From contig NZ_CP163520.1 of the NCBI RefSeq assembly GCF_041080675.1, forward strand, positions 5,580,001-5,644,000: a DNA stretch of 64,000 nt, in the 5' to 3' direction. The notes below the pieces were generated by a model. It did no database searches. It was not told the origin of the DNA and worked only from the letters and a program-made list of their open reading frames with translations. The translations under genes and the position numbers were made by a program. Position 1 is the first letter of the stretch. Each line of letters starts with the position of its first letter. Of this stretch, positions 23,885 to 32,507 are shown in pieces. This DNA is from Streptomyces sp. cg36. Lineage in GTDB: Bacteria > Actinomycetota > Actinomycetes > Streptomycetales > Streptomycetaceae.

Positions 23885-25056
23885 GCCCAACCACCTTGTC
23901 CACGACGGGTCCTGCGCAGCAGCCAGAAGAAGAACGGGCTGCCGATGAGTGCGGTCAGCACGCCGAGCGGGAGTTCGGCGGGCGCGGCGGCGGTCCGGGC
24001 CGCGAGGTCGCCCGCGACCAGCACGACCGCCCCGCCCAGCGCGCTCGCGGGCACCAGGAACCGGTGCCCGGGCCCGGCCGCCATCCGCAGCAGGTGCGGC
24101 ACCAGCAGCCCCACGAACGTGATGACGCCGGCCACCGCGACCGCCGCCGCCGTCAGCAGCGCGACCACCAGGACCAGGACCAGCCGCAGCCGCTCGACGT
24201 CCACGCCGAGGTGGCGGGCCGGGCGCTCGCCCAGCGCCAGCAGGTCGAGCTTGCGGGCGTGCAGCGGGGCGACGGCCAGGCCGAGCAGCGCACACGGCAG
24301 CACCGCCAGCACCCTGGGCCAGGTGGCCTGGGCGAGCGAACCCAGCTGCCAGAAGGTGATCTGGGAGATCTGCGCGTTGTCCGCGAAGAAGATGAACAGC
24401 CCGATGAGCGCGCCCGCGAAGGCGTTCACGGCGATGCCGGTCAGGATCAGGGTGACCACTTCGGTGCGCCCGCCCGAGCGGGACAGGGCGTAGACGAGCA
24501 GGACCGTGGCGAGTCCGGCGACGAACGCGCAGACGGTCACCGTCCAGTTGCCGAAGAAGCTCAGCCCCAGCGCGATCGAGCCGACCGCCCCGGCCGCCGC
24601 GCCCGACGAGATGCCGATGACGCCCGGCTCGGCCAGCGGATTGCCGAACACGCCCTGGGTGAGCGCCCCCGCGCAGCCGAGCGAGGCGCCGACGAGCAGG
24701 GCGAGGACGACCCGGGGCAGCCGTACGTTCCACAGCACGCTCTCGCCGACCCGGTCCAGCGGCTGCCCGCCGAGACCCACCCGGTGGCGGACCGAGCCGA
24801 GCACGTCGGAAAGGGGGATGTGGTACGCCCCGACCCCCGCCGAGACCAGCGCGAGCAGCAGCAGGGCGGCGGTCAGGCCGACGGCCAGCGCCCAGGCGGT
24901 CCCGGCCCGGCGGGGTCCGGCCACGGGGTGGGCCGCGGGATCCGCTGCCCGATCGGCTGCCGGATCGACCGCCGGATCAGCCGATGGATCGGCCGTCGGT
25001 CCGGCCGCGGGTCCGGCCGCTCCGGCCGGGGGCTTCGAGGGGAGGAGGGCCGTCAC
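23881..25056 (-). CDS. hmuU: heme ABC transporter permease (FecCD family)
   Basis: This permease (391 residues) has about ten membrane segments. Family motifs are RLPRVVLALLVGASLGCAGA, QGVFGNPLAEPGVIGISSGA and GVITFVGLLVPHLLRMAAG. The first 50 residues are a cytoplasmic Ala/Pro/Asp repeat (PADPSADPAVDPAADRAADP), a low-complexity extension of uncertain value. A later start could remove it, but the GTG at 25056 overlaps the HmuT stop (GTGA), which supports this start. It works with the flanking ATPase and binding protein. Confidence 0.88.
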   Translation of the reverse strand: MTALLPSKPPAGAAGPAAGPTADPSADPAVDPAADRAADPAAHPVAGPRRAGTAWALAVGLTAALLLLALVSAGVGAYHIPLSDVLGSVRHRVGLGGQPLDRVGESVLWNVRLPRVVLALLVGASLGCAGALTQGVFGNPLAEPGVIGISSGAAAGAVGSIALGLSFFGNWTVTVCAFVAGLATVLLVYALSRSGGRTEVVTLILTGIAVNAFAGALIGLFIFFADNAQISQITFWQLGSLAQATWPRVLAVLPCALLGLAVAPLHARKLDLLALGERPARHLGVDVERLRLVLVLVVALLTAAAVAVAGVITFVGLLVPHLLRMAAGPGHRFLVPASALGGAVVLVAGDLAARTAAAPAELPLGVLTALIGSPFFFWLLRRTRRGQGGWA

Positions 25057-26075
25057 TTGGTCCCCTTGTACAACTGGTCCACCAGCGACTTGAGGACCTC
25101 GTCCGTGCGCGGGCCGTAGTTGAGGAGCACGCCGTCGTCGATGGAGACGATCCGGCGGTCGAGACCGGCCGGGGTCTGGGCGACGCCCGGGATCTTCAGC
25201 AGCCCGTCGATCCCGCCGACCGACGTGAGCCCCTTGCGCATCACGAGGATCGCGTCGGGCGCCGCCTTCACCAGGGCTTCGCTGGTGAGCGGGGTGAAGT
25301 CCTTGCGCAGCCCGGACGCCTCGCCCGCGTCGGCCGCGCCCGCCGCCGCGAGCAGCGAGGGTGCGCCCGAGTCGGCGCCGCCGAGCAGATAGACGGCGGC
25401 CGAGCCGCGCAGATAGAGGAAGGCGACGCGCGGCTTCTTCCCGTCCGGCGGGGCCGGAACTCCCTTGCGCACGGCCGAGATCCGCTCCTCGGTGCGGGCG
25501 GTGAGCTTCTGGCCCGCCCCCGGCACGCCCAGGGAACCGGCCACGGCGGTGATCCGGAGGCCCACGTCGGCGAGGGTCTTGGCGGGGGAGACCACCACGA
25601 GCGGGATCCCGGCGGCGCGGATCTGGCCGATCGCCTCGGCCGGGCCGGTGGTGGACTCGGCGAGGACCAGGGTCGGCTTCAGGGAGAGCACGCTCTCGGC
25701 CGAGACGTCGTGGGCGCGGGTCACCACCGGCAGTTTCGCGGCCTGTTCGAAGGTGGCGGTGACGTCACGGGCGACCACGTGCCCGCCGAGTCCCAGCGAG
25801 AAGACGATCTCGCTGAGCGAGCCGCTGAGCGGCACGATCCGTTCGGCGGAGGCCACTTCGACCTTGCGGCCGTCGGCGGAGTCGACGGTGGTGGGCAGGT
25901 GCGGCGCCGCGATGTCCCGCGCGGCCAGCGGCTCGGCGCGGTCGACGGCGGCGGGCGCCGACGGCGCGGCCCCGCCCTTCGCGCCGCTGCCGTCGCCGCC
26001 ACCGCCGCAGCCGCTGAGGGCGAGTACGGAGATCAGCGCGCCCGCGAGTAGTCGTGTTGTGCGCACCGGGTGCAC
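25053..26075 (-). CDS. hmuT: heme-binding ABC lipoprotein
   Basis: The protein has 340 residues. The GTG start at 26075 gives a signal peptide RLLAGALISVLALSG followed by Cys (lipobox LSGC), so it is a membrane-anchored substrate-binding protein. The mature part has the class III binding-protein pattern with SERIVPLSGSLSEIVFSLG near the N-terminus, KPTLVLAESTTGPAEAI in the first lobe and DAILVMRKGLTS in the second. HmuT proteins ligate heme by His and Tyr; candidates are in DVTATFEQA and FLYLRGSAAVYLLGG. An iron box lies in the divergent promoter region it shares with the HtaA gene. Confidence 0.85.
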   Translation of the reverse strand: MHPVRTTRLLAGALISVLALSGCGGGGDGSGAKGGAAPSAPAAVDRAEPLAARDIAAPHLPTTVDSADGRKVEVASAERIVPLSGSLSEIVFSLGLGGHVVARDVTATFEQAAKLPVVTRAHDVSAESVLSLKPTLVLAESTTGPAEAIGQIRAAGIPLVVVSPAKTLADVGLRITAVAGSLGVPGAGQKLTARTEERISAVRKGVPAPPDGKKPRVAFLYLRGSAAVYLLGGADSGAPSLLAAAGAADAGEASGLRKDFTPLTSEALVKAAPDAILVMRKGLTSVGGIDGLLKIPGVAQTPAGLDRRIVSIDDGVLLNYGPRTDEVLKSLVDQLYKGTK

Positions 26076-26258
26076 CGTCCTGTTCGTCTTCGGGGACTCG
26101 TCTGCAAGGGGGCCGACACCGAGGAGTCCGGCTCCCGGGGTTCCGTCCTCGCGGAGTTCGCCCTCGGGGGGCGTCGTCCGGAGTCCGTGTTCCGGGAGTT
26201 CGTCCCCCTGGGTTCGGCTTCGGCCGGACCGGATGTGGCCCTGTCGGTTGGATCTAGC

Positions 26259-26277
26259 TTAGGTTAGCCTTACCTTA
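26259..26277. promoter_or_regulatory. DtxR-type iron box between hmuT and the HtaA gene
   Basis: TTAGGTTAGCCTTACCTTA matches 17 of 19 positions of the consensus. It is the strongest iron box in the window and lies 27 bases before the HtaA start at 26304 and 184 bases before hmuT. Iron-dependent repression of the HtaA gene is very likely, and of hmuTUV possible. Confidence 0.8.
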
Positions 26278-26303
26278 GTCGCTAGCCCTTGAAGGGGTCC
26301 GTC

Positions 26304-27713
26304 ATGCTGCCCTCCCGTTCGTTCGCCGCCGCCCTGCTCACGGCGGTCCTCGGCGCCCTGCTCGTCCCGGCGGGCACCGCGCACGCGGAGGACCGGACGG
26401 TACGGGGCGGCCGACTGGACTGGGGCATCAAGTCCTCCTTCCAGAGCTATGTCACCGGCCCGGTGGCGCAGGGGAGTTGGGCCCTGCTCGGCGGGGCCGC
26501 GACGACCGGGGCGAACCAGTTCCGGTTCCACTCGGCGACCGGCGCCTACGACCCCGGCGGCGGCTCCCTCGACGCCGCCTTCTCGGGCGGGGTCCGCTTC
26601 ACCGGACACCGCAAGGCCGACGGCACCCACCAGCTCGACCTCACCGTGGCCCGCCCCACCGTCCGCGTCTCCGGCGGCCGGGGCACCCTCTATGCCGACC
26701 TGACCAGCCGCGCCAAGGGCAGCGGCACCGTCACCACCGCCCGGCAGGTGCCGCTCGCCGCGCTCTCCCTCGGCGGGATCGACATGCGGGGCGGGAGCAC
26801 CCCGATCGCGCTCAACAACGTTCCGGCGACGCTGACTTCGCAGGGGGCGGCGGCCTTCGCCGGGTACTACCCGGCCGGTACCGTGCTGGACCCGGTGAGC
26901 CTGTCGGTGGACACCCGGGCGCCGTCGCGGGCCCCCGCGAGCGCGTCCGCCGAGCCGTCGGCCACCGCGCCCGCCGCCCCGTCCGCCGGGGGCTTCGCGG
27001 ACGCGGCCGTCGACTGGGGCGTGCGCCGCACCTTCCGGGAGTACGTCACGGGGCCGGTCGCGGGCGGTCGCTGGACCCTGACCGGCGGCGCCCGGGACGG
27101 CGGCGCGCTGTTCCGCTTCCCGGCCGGGCACGGCACGTACGACGCGGAGAAGGGCGCGCTCGCCGCCGAGTTCGCGGGTGCGGTGCGGTTCACCGGGGCG
27201 CACCTCGACCTCACCCTCGACCGGATCGCGGTACGGGTCGAGGCCGGGCGCGGCACGCTCTCCTCGGCGGGACGGCCGCTGATCACCTTCCCGGCGTCCG
27301 GACTCGCGCCCCGCGACGGCCTGGTGACCCTCACCGAGGCCCCGGCCACCCTCACCGCCGAAGGCGCCCAGGTGTTCGCGGGGATGTACCCGGCGGGCAC
27401 CCGGATGGACCCGCTCTCGCTGGCGGTCGCGGTGACCGACGCGGCCAGGGCCCGCATCCCGGCCCTGCCGGACCTGGGCACCCAGGCGGCCCCTTCGTCC
27501 CCGTCCGCCACCCCGTCACCGTCCGCCTCGGCGAGCCCCGCCGCCTCCACCGGGTCCGGCCCGGACCGCACCGGCCTGTACACGGCGGTCGCGGGGGCCG
27601 CTCTGGTGGCCGCCGCCGCGGGAGCGGGCTGGGTGCTGGTCCGCCGCCGCAGGGCCGGGCGGCCGGAGGAGCCCGCGGCCCCGGCCGCCGCCCCGACGAC
27701 CGACCACCAGTGA
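26304..27713 (+). CDS. htaA: membrane-anchored HtaA-domain heme-binding protein
   Basis: The protein has 469 residues. The signal peptide runs from MLPSRSFAAALLTAVLGALL to AHA. Two HtaA domains follow: the first (about residues 35-200) begins GGRLDWGIKSSFQSYVTGPV, and the second (about 232-385) begins AAVDWGVRRTFREYVTGPVA. Each ends with a P-A-T-L-T-x-x-G-A-x-x-F block. HtaA domains bind heme, usually through a conserved Tyr, here probably in the SYVTGP/EYVTGP motifs. A Ser/Pro linker and one membrane segment (YTAVAGAALVAAAAGAGWVL) precede a basic tail. No sortase motif is present. The ATG at 26304, with GAAGGGG upstream, is preferred over a TTG at 26289. Confidence 0.88.
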   Translation: MLPSRSFAAALLTAVLGALLVPAGTAHAEDRTVRGGRLDWGIKSSFQSYVTGPVAQGSWALLGGAATTGANQFRFHSATGAYDPGGGSLDAAFSGGVRFTGHRKADGTHQLDLTVARPTVRVSGGRGTLYADLTSRAKGSGTVTTARQVPLAALSLGGIDMRGGSTPIALNNVPATLTSQGAAAFAGYYPAGTVLDPVSLSVDTRAPSRAPASASAEPSATAPAAPSAGGFADAAVDWGVRRTFREYVTGPVAGGRWTLTGGARDGGALFRFPAGHGTYDAEKGALAAEFAGAVRFTGAHLDLTLDRIAVRVEAGRGTLSSAGRPLITFPASGLAPRDGLVTLTEAPATLTAEGAQVFAGMYPAGTRMDPLSLAVAVTDAARARIPALPDLGTQAAPSSPSATPSPSASASPAASTGSGPDRTGLYTAVAGAALVAAAAGAGWVLVRRRRAGRPEEPAAPAAAPTTDHQ

Positions 27714-27824
27714 CCACCACCGACCACTACTGACCCACCACCGGTCACCACCGACCACCCCTGGCCTTTCCTCCTCCCGTCCCATCCGTCCCATTTCCCC
27801 CGACCCACCCAGGAGTTGCCGACC

Positions 27825-29384
27825 ATGTCCGTCACCCCCCGTCTCCGGCCCACCGCGCGTACGGCCGCGATCGCCGTCGTGTGCGCCGCCACCGCCACCA
27901 CGGCGGTCGGCGTCGCCCCGGCGTTCGCCGCGCCCGCCGCGTCCGGCGCGCCCGCGAAAGTGGAGCTGAAGAACGCCACCCTCGACTGGGGCTTCAAGGA
28001 GAGCTTCCGGCGGTACATCGGCGCGGGCGGCATCACCGTCGGCGGCGGCGCCAGGCAGGCCGCCGGGAACGGGCCGTTCACCTTCGTGGACGGCACCGGT
28101 ACGTACGACCTGCCCGTGCACGCCAGCGCCTCCGCCTTCAAGGGCAGCGTCCGCTTCACGGCCCACGGCGGCGTCCTCGACATCACGCTCTCCGACCTGA
28201 AGGTCTCCACCACCGCCAAGACGGGGGTGCTCACCGCCGACGTCACCAAGAAGGACGGCGGCAAGGACACGACGGCCGACGACGTGCCGCTCGCCGACCT
28301 CGACCTGTCGGGCGTGCGGCCGTCGCAGGGTGCCGTGATGGTCTTCAAGGACATCCCGGCCAGCCTCACCAAGCAGGGCGCGGAGGCGTTCAACGGCAAC
28401 TACAAGGAGGGCGAGAAGCTCGACCCGGCCACCCTCACCTTCCCGCTGGGCGCGGACCCGACCAAGCCCGACCCGACGAAGCCCGACCCCACCAAGCCGG
28501 ACCCGACCAAGCCGGACCCGACCAAGCCCGACCCGACCAAGCCCGACCCCACCAAGCCCAAGCCCGTGGACCCGGACAAGGTCGTCAAGGCCAGGCTGAG
28601 CTGGGGGGTCAAGGAGTCGTGGCGCCGGTACATCGCCGGCGGCGGCCGTACCGAGGTCTCCGAGGGGGCCTCCGCGACCACCGACTCCTTCGGGTTCCCG
28701 CTGAACAAGGGCGAGTTGCGCAAGGACACCCGTACGGTGAACGCGTCCTTCAACGGCAAGGTGCGCTTCACCTTCGCCGCCCACGGCAACCTCGACATCG
28801 CGTTCGGCGCGGTGCGCGTCGAGGCGGCCGGGGCCAAGGGCACCCTGCTGGTCGACGTCACCACGCCGCAGGGGGTCAAGAAGGACGTGAAGTTCGCCTC
28901 GCTCGACCTGTCCAAGGCCGACTTCACGGCCCGCGCGAACGTCGTCCGGCTGACCGCGATACCGGCCGCCTTCACCGCCGACGGCGCCGCGGTCTTCGCC
29001 CGTCCCGGCGAGAAGTCCCAGTACAACGCGGGTGACGCGATCGACCCGGTGACCCTCGCCCTCGGCCTCACCCAGGACGCGGACCTCGGTGACACGGCGG
29101 GCTCCTCGGGCGGCTCGACCGGCGGATCCGGCGCCTCCGGCGGTACGGGCGGCACCGGCACCTCGGGCGGTACGGGCGGTGCCACGGCCGCGACCGTCGG
29201 CGGCGGCTCCGGCACCGGCGGTTCGGTCACCGGCGGCGGAACGGCGGGTGGCACCGCCGAGCTGGCCGCCACCGGCTCCGCCACGCCCACCGGCCCGCTC
29301 CTCGGCGCCGCCGCGGCCGTCGCGGTGACCGGCGCCGCGGCCGTCGGCCTGGCCCGCCGCCGGGGCGGCCTCGGCCGGGCCTGA
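27825..29384 (+). CDS. wall-anchored HtaA-domain heme-binding protein with LAxTG signal
   Basis: The protein has 519 residues. A signal peptide (TARTAAIAVVCAATATTAVG) is followed by an HtaA domain beginning ATLDWGFKESFRRYIGAGGI, a spacer of seven DPTKP repeats, and a second HtaA domain beginning ARLSWGVKESWRRYIAGGGR. A long Gly/Ser/Thr tail ends in LAATG (residues 480-484), a hydrophobic helix and ARRRGG. LAxTG is the signal of class E sortases in Streptomyces, so the protein is probably linked to peptidoglycan. The ATG at 27825 follows AGGAG; a TTG at 27816 is an alternative. With the membrane-anchored HtaA upstream it would form a surface-to-membrane heme relay. Confidence 0.88.
   Translation: MSVTPRLRPTARTAAIAVVCAATATTAVGVAPAFAAPAASGAPAKVELKNATLDWGFKESFRRYIGAGGITVGGGARQAAGNGPFTFVDGTGTYDLPVHASASAFKGSVRFTAHGGVLDITLSDLKVSTTAKTGVLTADVTKKDGGKDTTADDVPLADLDLSGVRPSQGAVMVFKDIPASLTKQGAEAFNGNYKEGEKLDPATLTFPLGADPTKPDPTKPDPTKPDPTKPDPTKPDPTKPDPTKPKPVDPDKVVKARLSWGVKESWRRYIAGGGRTEVSEGASATTDSFGFPLNKGELRKDTRTVNASFNGKVRFTFAAHGNLDIAFGAVRVEAAGAKGTLLVDVTTPQGVKKDVKFASLDLSKADFTARANVVRLTAIPAAFTADGAAVFARPGEKSQYNAGDAIDPVTLALGLTQDADLGDTAGSSGGSTGGSGASGGTGGTGTSGGTGGATAATVGGGSGTGGSVTGGGTAGGTAELAATGSATPTGPLLGAAAAVAVTGAAAVGLARRRGGLGRA
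28455..28559 (+). repeat. 15-bp tandem repeat encoding seven DPTKP units
   Basis: Seven in-frame units of GACCC(G/C)AC(C/G)AAGCC(C/G) lie between the two HtaA domains. They encode an extended, charged Pro-rich spacer. Copy number could vary between strains without breaking the frame. Confidence 0.9.
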
Positions 29385-29394
29385 CCCCTTACGT

Positions 29395-29435
29395 ACGGCA
29401 GGGCCGCACCCGTTCCCGGGGTGCGGCCCTGCCGT
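29395..29435 (+). terminator. intrinsic-type terminator after the HtaA genes
   Basis: Seventeen-base perfect arms (ACGGCAGGGCCGCACCC and its complement) flank a 7-base loop. It starts 11 bases after the stop codon. The stem is very GC-rich and has no T run, as usual in streptomycetes. Confidence 0.75.
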
Positions 29436-29461
29436 CGCTCCGGGTGTTGTTGAATGCCGGG

Positions 29462-30127
29462 GTGAGGGAAAACGGCGTACTCATCGACGTGCTCAGGGTC
29501 TTCTGCGGCCCCGACGGCGGCCACGGCAATGCGCTCGGCGTGGTGCGCGAGGGCTCCGCGGTGCCCGACGAGGCGGCCCGGCAGGCGCTCGCCAAGCAAC
29601 TGGGCTTCAGCGAGACGGTCTTCGTCGACGACCCCGAGCGCGGCGCCGTCGACATCTACACCCCGGGCCTGCGGCTGCCCTTCGCGGGCCATCCGCTGGT
29701 CGGGGCGGCCTGGCTGCTCGACATCGAGGTACTGGAACTGCCCCTGGGCGAGGTCTTCGCGCGCCACGACGGCGAGTTCACCTGGATCACCGCCCGCCCG
29801 GAGTGGGCCCCGCCGCGCACCCTGCGCCAGTACGGCTCGGCCGCCGAGGTGGAGGCACTGGAGGTGCCCGAACCGGGGGAGTGGCTTTACGCCTGGGCCT
29901 GGGAGGACGAGGCCGCCGGCCGGATCCGGGCGCGGGCGTTCCCGGGCCGGGGCGACGGCATCGAGGAGGACGAGGCGACGGGTTCGGCGGCCCTGCTCCT
30001 GACGGCACACCTGGGCCGCGCCCTCAACATCACCCAGGGCAGGGGCTCCCAACTCCTGACGGCCCCCAACCCCGACGGCACAACAGACCTGGCAGGCAGA
30101 GTCCGCCTGACCCACCCCCAAAACTAG
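29462..30127 (+). CDS. short PhzF-family protein
   Basis: The protein has about 221 residues, some 60 shorter than a full PhzF protein. The N-terminal domain is intact (VLRVFCGPDGGHGNALGVV, LGFSETVFVDD with the conserved Glu, LRLPFAGHPLVGAAWLL). The middle is abbreviated, and the C-terminal motif EEDEATGSAALLLTAHLGRA is present. The GTG at 29462 gives the usual N-terminus; an upstream GTG at 29444 is less likely. The start lies 26 bases after the HtaA terminator, so it may be independently transcribed. Isomerase activity is plausible but the substrate is unknown. A full-length homologue is at 10824-11681. Confidence 0.75.
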   Translation: MRENGVLIDVLRVFCGPDGGHGNALGVVREGSAVPDEAARQALAKQLGFSETVFVDDPERGAVDIYTPGLRLPFAGHPLVGAAWLLDIEVLELPLGEVFARHDGEFTWITARPEWAPPRTLRQYGSAAEVEALEVPEPGEWLYAWAWEDEAAGRIRARAFPGRGDGIEEDEATGSAALLLTAHLGRALNITQGRGSQLLTAPNPDGTTDLAGRVRLTHPQN

Positions 30128-30159
30128 GAGAAACGAGGGGGCCCGAAGGGCCTACGGCC

Positions 30160-30325
30160 TACTGGGGGGCGCGGGGAACTGCGCGAGAAGCGAGCACGGT
30201 CCGCAGGGGGACGGGGGTTTGGGGGCGCGGGGAACGGCGCGAGGAGCGAGCACGGCCCGCACGCCGAAAGAAGCCGAAGGAAGCCGAAAGAAAAGGGGCG
30301 CGGGGAACGGCGCGACCGGCCACCA
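30160..30325 (-). repeat. palindromic intergenic repeat cluster (3 copies)
   Basis: Three copies of GGGGCGCGGGGAAC(T/G)GCGCGA start near 30166, 30223 and 30295. All are in the orientation that reads TTCCCCGCGCCCC on the minus strand. They lie between two converging genes, next to the heme oxygenase 3' end. A short GAAAGAAGCCGAAGGAAGCC stretch separates the last two. Confidence 0.8.
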
Positions 30326-30362
30326 CGGACCCGCACGCCGAACACCACGCCCCCAAGCCACC

Positions 30363-31007
30363 TCACGCGCTCAGCGGAAACTCCTCCCCCAACTCCCGGA
30401 ACACGGCAGTGTTCAAAGCGAACGCCCGCCGACACTCCTCCACCACCCGCTTCCGCTCCAACTCATCCATCTCCACCCCGTCCAGCAGCGCCCGGTAATC
30501 CCGCTTGAAGGCGGCCGGGTTGGAGATCGACTCGAAGACGTAGAAGCGGACGCCGTCGCCCTTGCGGGCGAACCCCCACGTCTTCTCCGCCCGGTCACGG
30601 ATGATCTGACCGCCGGAGAGGTCGCCGAGGTAGCGGGTGTAGTGGTGCGCGACATACCCCGCGGGCCACGTCACCGCGCACTCGCGGACCCGCGCCGCGT
30701 ACGCCCGCGTCGCGGCCAGCGGCGTCGCGGTGCTCCGCCACTCGGGGCCGCGCAGATGCGCCAGGTCCCGTTCCAGCTCGGCGGTCCGCATCAGCTCGGG
30801 CCGGATGAACGGGCCCGCGACGGGGTCGCTGCTCAGCGCCCCCGCGCCCTCCTCCAGCGCCTGGTACACGAACCACAGCTGCTCGGTGTAGCGCGCGTAG
30901 GCCGCGACGCCCAGGCGTCCGCCGAGCAGGTCGCCCATGAAGGGGGAAGTCTCCGCCTCGGTGTGCTGTTCGTGCGACGCCGTGCGGATGAGGGTGGAGA
31001 AGGGCAT
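30363..31007 (-). CDS. hmuO: heme oxygenase (biliverdin-producing)
   Basis: This 214-residue enzyme opens heme to biliverdin, CO and ferrous iron. It aligns by eye with the HmuO type. The proximal heme ligand His is in SHEQHTEAE (residue 15) and SPFMGDLLGGRLGVAAYARY follows. The distal-helix motif is GDLSGGQIIRDRAE, preceded by VAHHYTRYLGD. The ATG at 31007 is chosen because MPFSTLIRTASHEQH is the expected N-terminus; a longer start at 31052 would overlap the promoter. A DtxR-type box lies 53 bases upstream. It completes a heme uptake and degradation set with hmuTUV and the HtaA proteins. Confidence 0.92.
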   Translation of the reverse strand: MPFSTLIRTASHEQHTEAETSPFMGDLLGGRLGVAAYARYTEQLWFVYQALEEGAGALSSDPVAGPFIRPELMRTAELERDLAHLRGPEWRSTATPLAATRAYAARVRECAVTWPAGYVAHHYTRYLGDLSGGQIIRDRAEKTWGFARKGDGVRFYVFESISNPAAFKRDYRALLDGVEMDELERKRVVEECRRAFALNTAVFRELGEEFPLSA

Positions 31008-31059
31008 GTCCAAGGCGTGCCTCCGGAGACCGAGGGGTACGGGAACCTGCACCGATCCT

Positions 31060-31078
31060 GCTACTTAGGCTTACCTAA
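31060..31078 (-). promoter_or_regulatory. DtxR-type iron box upstream of the heme oxygenase gene
   Basis: The last 14 bases (TTAGGCTTACCTAA, 31065-31078) match the consensus in 13 positions; the first 5 bases do not. The palindromic core ACTTAGGCTTACCTAAGT spans 31063-31080. The position suits iron repression of the minus-strand heme oxygenase gene. Confidence 0.7.
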
Positions 31079-31128
31079 GTCAACTGGTTCCCGACAGTCT
31101 GTCGGTAAATACGTACCCCTCGGACCGG

Positions 31129-31986
31129 TCACGGCAACGTGAGGATCTCCGCGCCCGTCTCCGTCACCACCAGCGTGTGCTCGAACTGCGCCGTGCGCTT
31201 GCGGTCCTTGGTGACGACCGTCCAGCCGTCCTCCCACATGTCGTACTCGTGGGTGCCCAGCGTCAGCATCGGCTCGATGGTGAACGTCATGCCCGGCTTG
31301 ATCACGGTGGTGGCGTGCGGGGCGTCGTAGTGCGGCACGATCAGGCCGGAGTGGAAGGCGGTGCTGATGCCGTGCCCGGTGAAGTCCCGCACCACGCCGT
31401 AGCCGAACCGCTTGGCGTACGACTCGATGACCCGGCCGATGATGTTGATCTGGCGGCCGGGCTTGACCGCCTTGATGGCCCGGTTGAGGGACTCCCGCGT
31501 CCGCTCGACCAGCAGCTTCGACTCCTCGTCGACGTCGCCGCAGAAGTAGGTGGCGTTGTTGTCGCCATGCACCCCGCCGATGTACGCGGTGACGTCGAGG
31601 TTCACGATGTCGCCGTCGTTCAGGACGGTGGAGTCGGGGATGCCGTGGCAGATGACCTCGTTGACCGAGCTGCACAGGGACTTCGGGAAGCCCCGGTAGC
31701 CGAGCGTGGAGGGGTAGGCGCCGTGGTCGCACATGTACTCGTGCGCGACCCTGTCGAGCTCGTCGGTGGTCACACCGGGCGCGATCAGCTTGGCGGCCTC
31801 CTCCATCGCCCGTGCGGCGATGCGGCCCGCGATCCGCATGAGCTCAATCGTTTCGGCGGTCTGCACCTCCGGGCCGGTGTACGGCGTGGGCATGGGCTTT
31901 CCGACGTACTCGGGACGCCGGATGTTGCCCGGGACGGAGCGGATGGGAGAGAGCTCCCCTGGTACGAGCAGCGACTGGCCAGACAT
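31129..31986 (-). CDS. map: methionine aminopeptidase, type I
   Basis: The enzyme (285 residues) removes the initiator Met from nascent proteins. Metal ligands are visible: Asp in [15 protein letters not shown] (two Asp), His in [12 protein letters not shown], and Glu in FTIEPML and [10 protein letters not shown]. An N-terminal extension of about 35 residues ([20 protein letters not shown]) is typical of the streptomycete enzyme. The ATG at 31986 lies 7 bases from a TAGACT hexamer on the minus strand, so the mRNA may be leaderless. It is divergent from a small conserved gene. Confidence 0.92.
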   Translation of the reverse strand: MSGQSLLVPGELSPIRSVPGNIRRPEYVGKPMPTPYTGPEVQTAETIELMRIAGRIAARAMEEAAKLIAPGVTTDELDRVAHEYMCDHGAYPSTLGYRGFPKSLCSSVNEVICHGIPDSTVLNDGDIVNLDVTAYIGGVHGDNNATYFCGDVDEESKLLVERTRESLNRAIKAVKPGRQINIIGRVIESYAKRFGYGVVRDFTGHGISTAFHSGLIVPHYDAPHATTVIKPGMTFTIEPMLTLGTHEYDMWEDGWTVVTKDRKRTAQFEHTLVVTETGAEILTLP

Positions 31987-32043
31987 GGCGGCGAGTCTAT
32001 CGAGCCGGGTTGGGGCAGCATGGTCCAGAGGAAGGAGCACCCC

Positions 32044-32277
32044 ATGGCGCTGTTCAAGAGACGTACGACGGGCAAACCGGGCGAGTGGTACTACTGCCTG
32101 GTCCACCAGAAGGTCGAGGAGGGCCCGGAGTGCCCGGCGAAGGACCGGTTCGGGCCCTACGGCAGCCGCGAGGAGGCCGAGCACGCCATGGAGACCGCCC
32201 AGGAGCGGAACCTGGAGTGGGAGACCGACCCGAAGTGGCACGACAAGAGCGAACAGGGCCGGACGGACGACGCGTAG
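32044..32277 (+). CDS. conserved small actinobacterial protein
   Basis: This 77-residue protein begins [20 protein letters not shown]. It is hydrophilic, with the pattern [20 protein letters not shown] and an acidic tail ([11 protein letters not shown]). I recognise it as a conserved actinobacterial hypothetical protein, but no function is known to me. It has two Cys residues and no signal peptide. The ATG at 32044 follows GGAAGGAGCACCCC, a good ribosome site. It is divergent from map. Confidence 0.75.
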   Translation: MALFKRRTTGKPGEWYYCLVHQKVEEGPECPAKDRFGPYGSREEAEHAMETAQERNLEWETDPKWHDKSEQGRTDDA

Positions 32278-32294
32278 CGCCGCGCCCGGCCGGG

Positions 32295-32490
32295 CGGCCG
32301 ACGCCTGGCACCGTGCCGCGCCCGGCCGCCGACGCCTGACGGCGTGTCCCGCCCGGCCACTGACGCCTGATGCCGTGTCCCGCCCGCTCCACCGGCGCTT
32401 GAGGCCGTGCCCCGCCCGCCGGCGCTTGAGGCCGTGTCTGGCCCGGCGGCCGACGCCTGGCGCCGACACATGAAGCCGTGCCCGGCCCCG
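32295..32490. repeat. degenerate 27-32-bp tandem repeats (about 6 units)
   Basis: Units share the pattern CCGACGCCTGA-x-GCCGTG followed by T-CCCGCCCGGC. Variants contain CCGGCGCTTGAGGCCGTG. The array fills the 230-base gap between the 77-aa gene and the converging MFS gene. No gene is seen in it. Confidence 0.65.
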
Positions 32491-32507
32491 ACGCCCCCGC
32501 CGGCCCC

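Noticed and set aside
28455..28559. Possible CRISPR-like or VNTR locus outside genes
   Set aside because: It is an in-frame DPTKP repeat inside a clear secreted protein.
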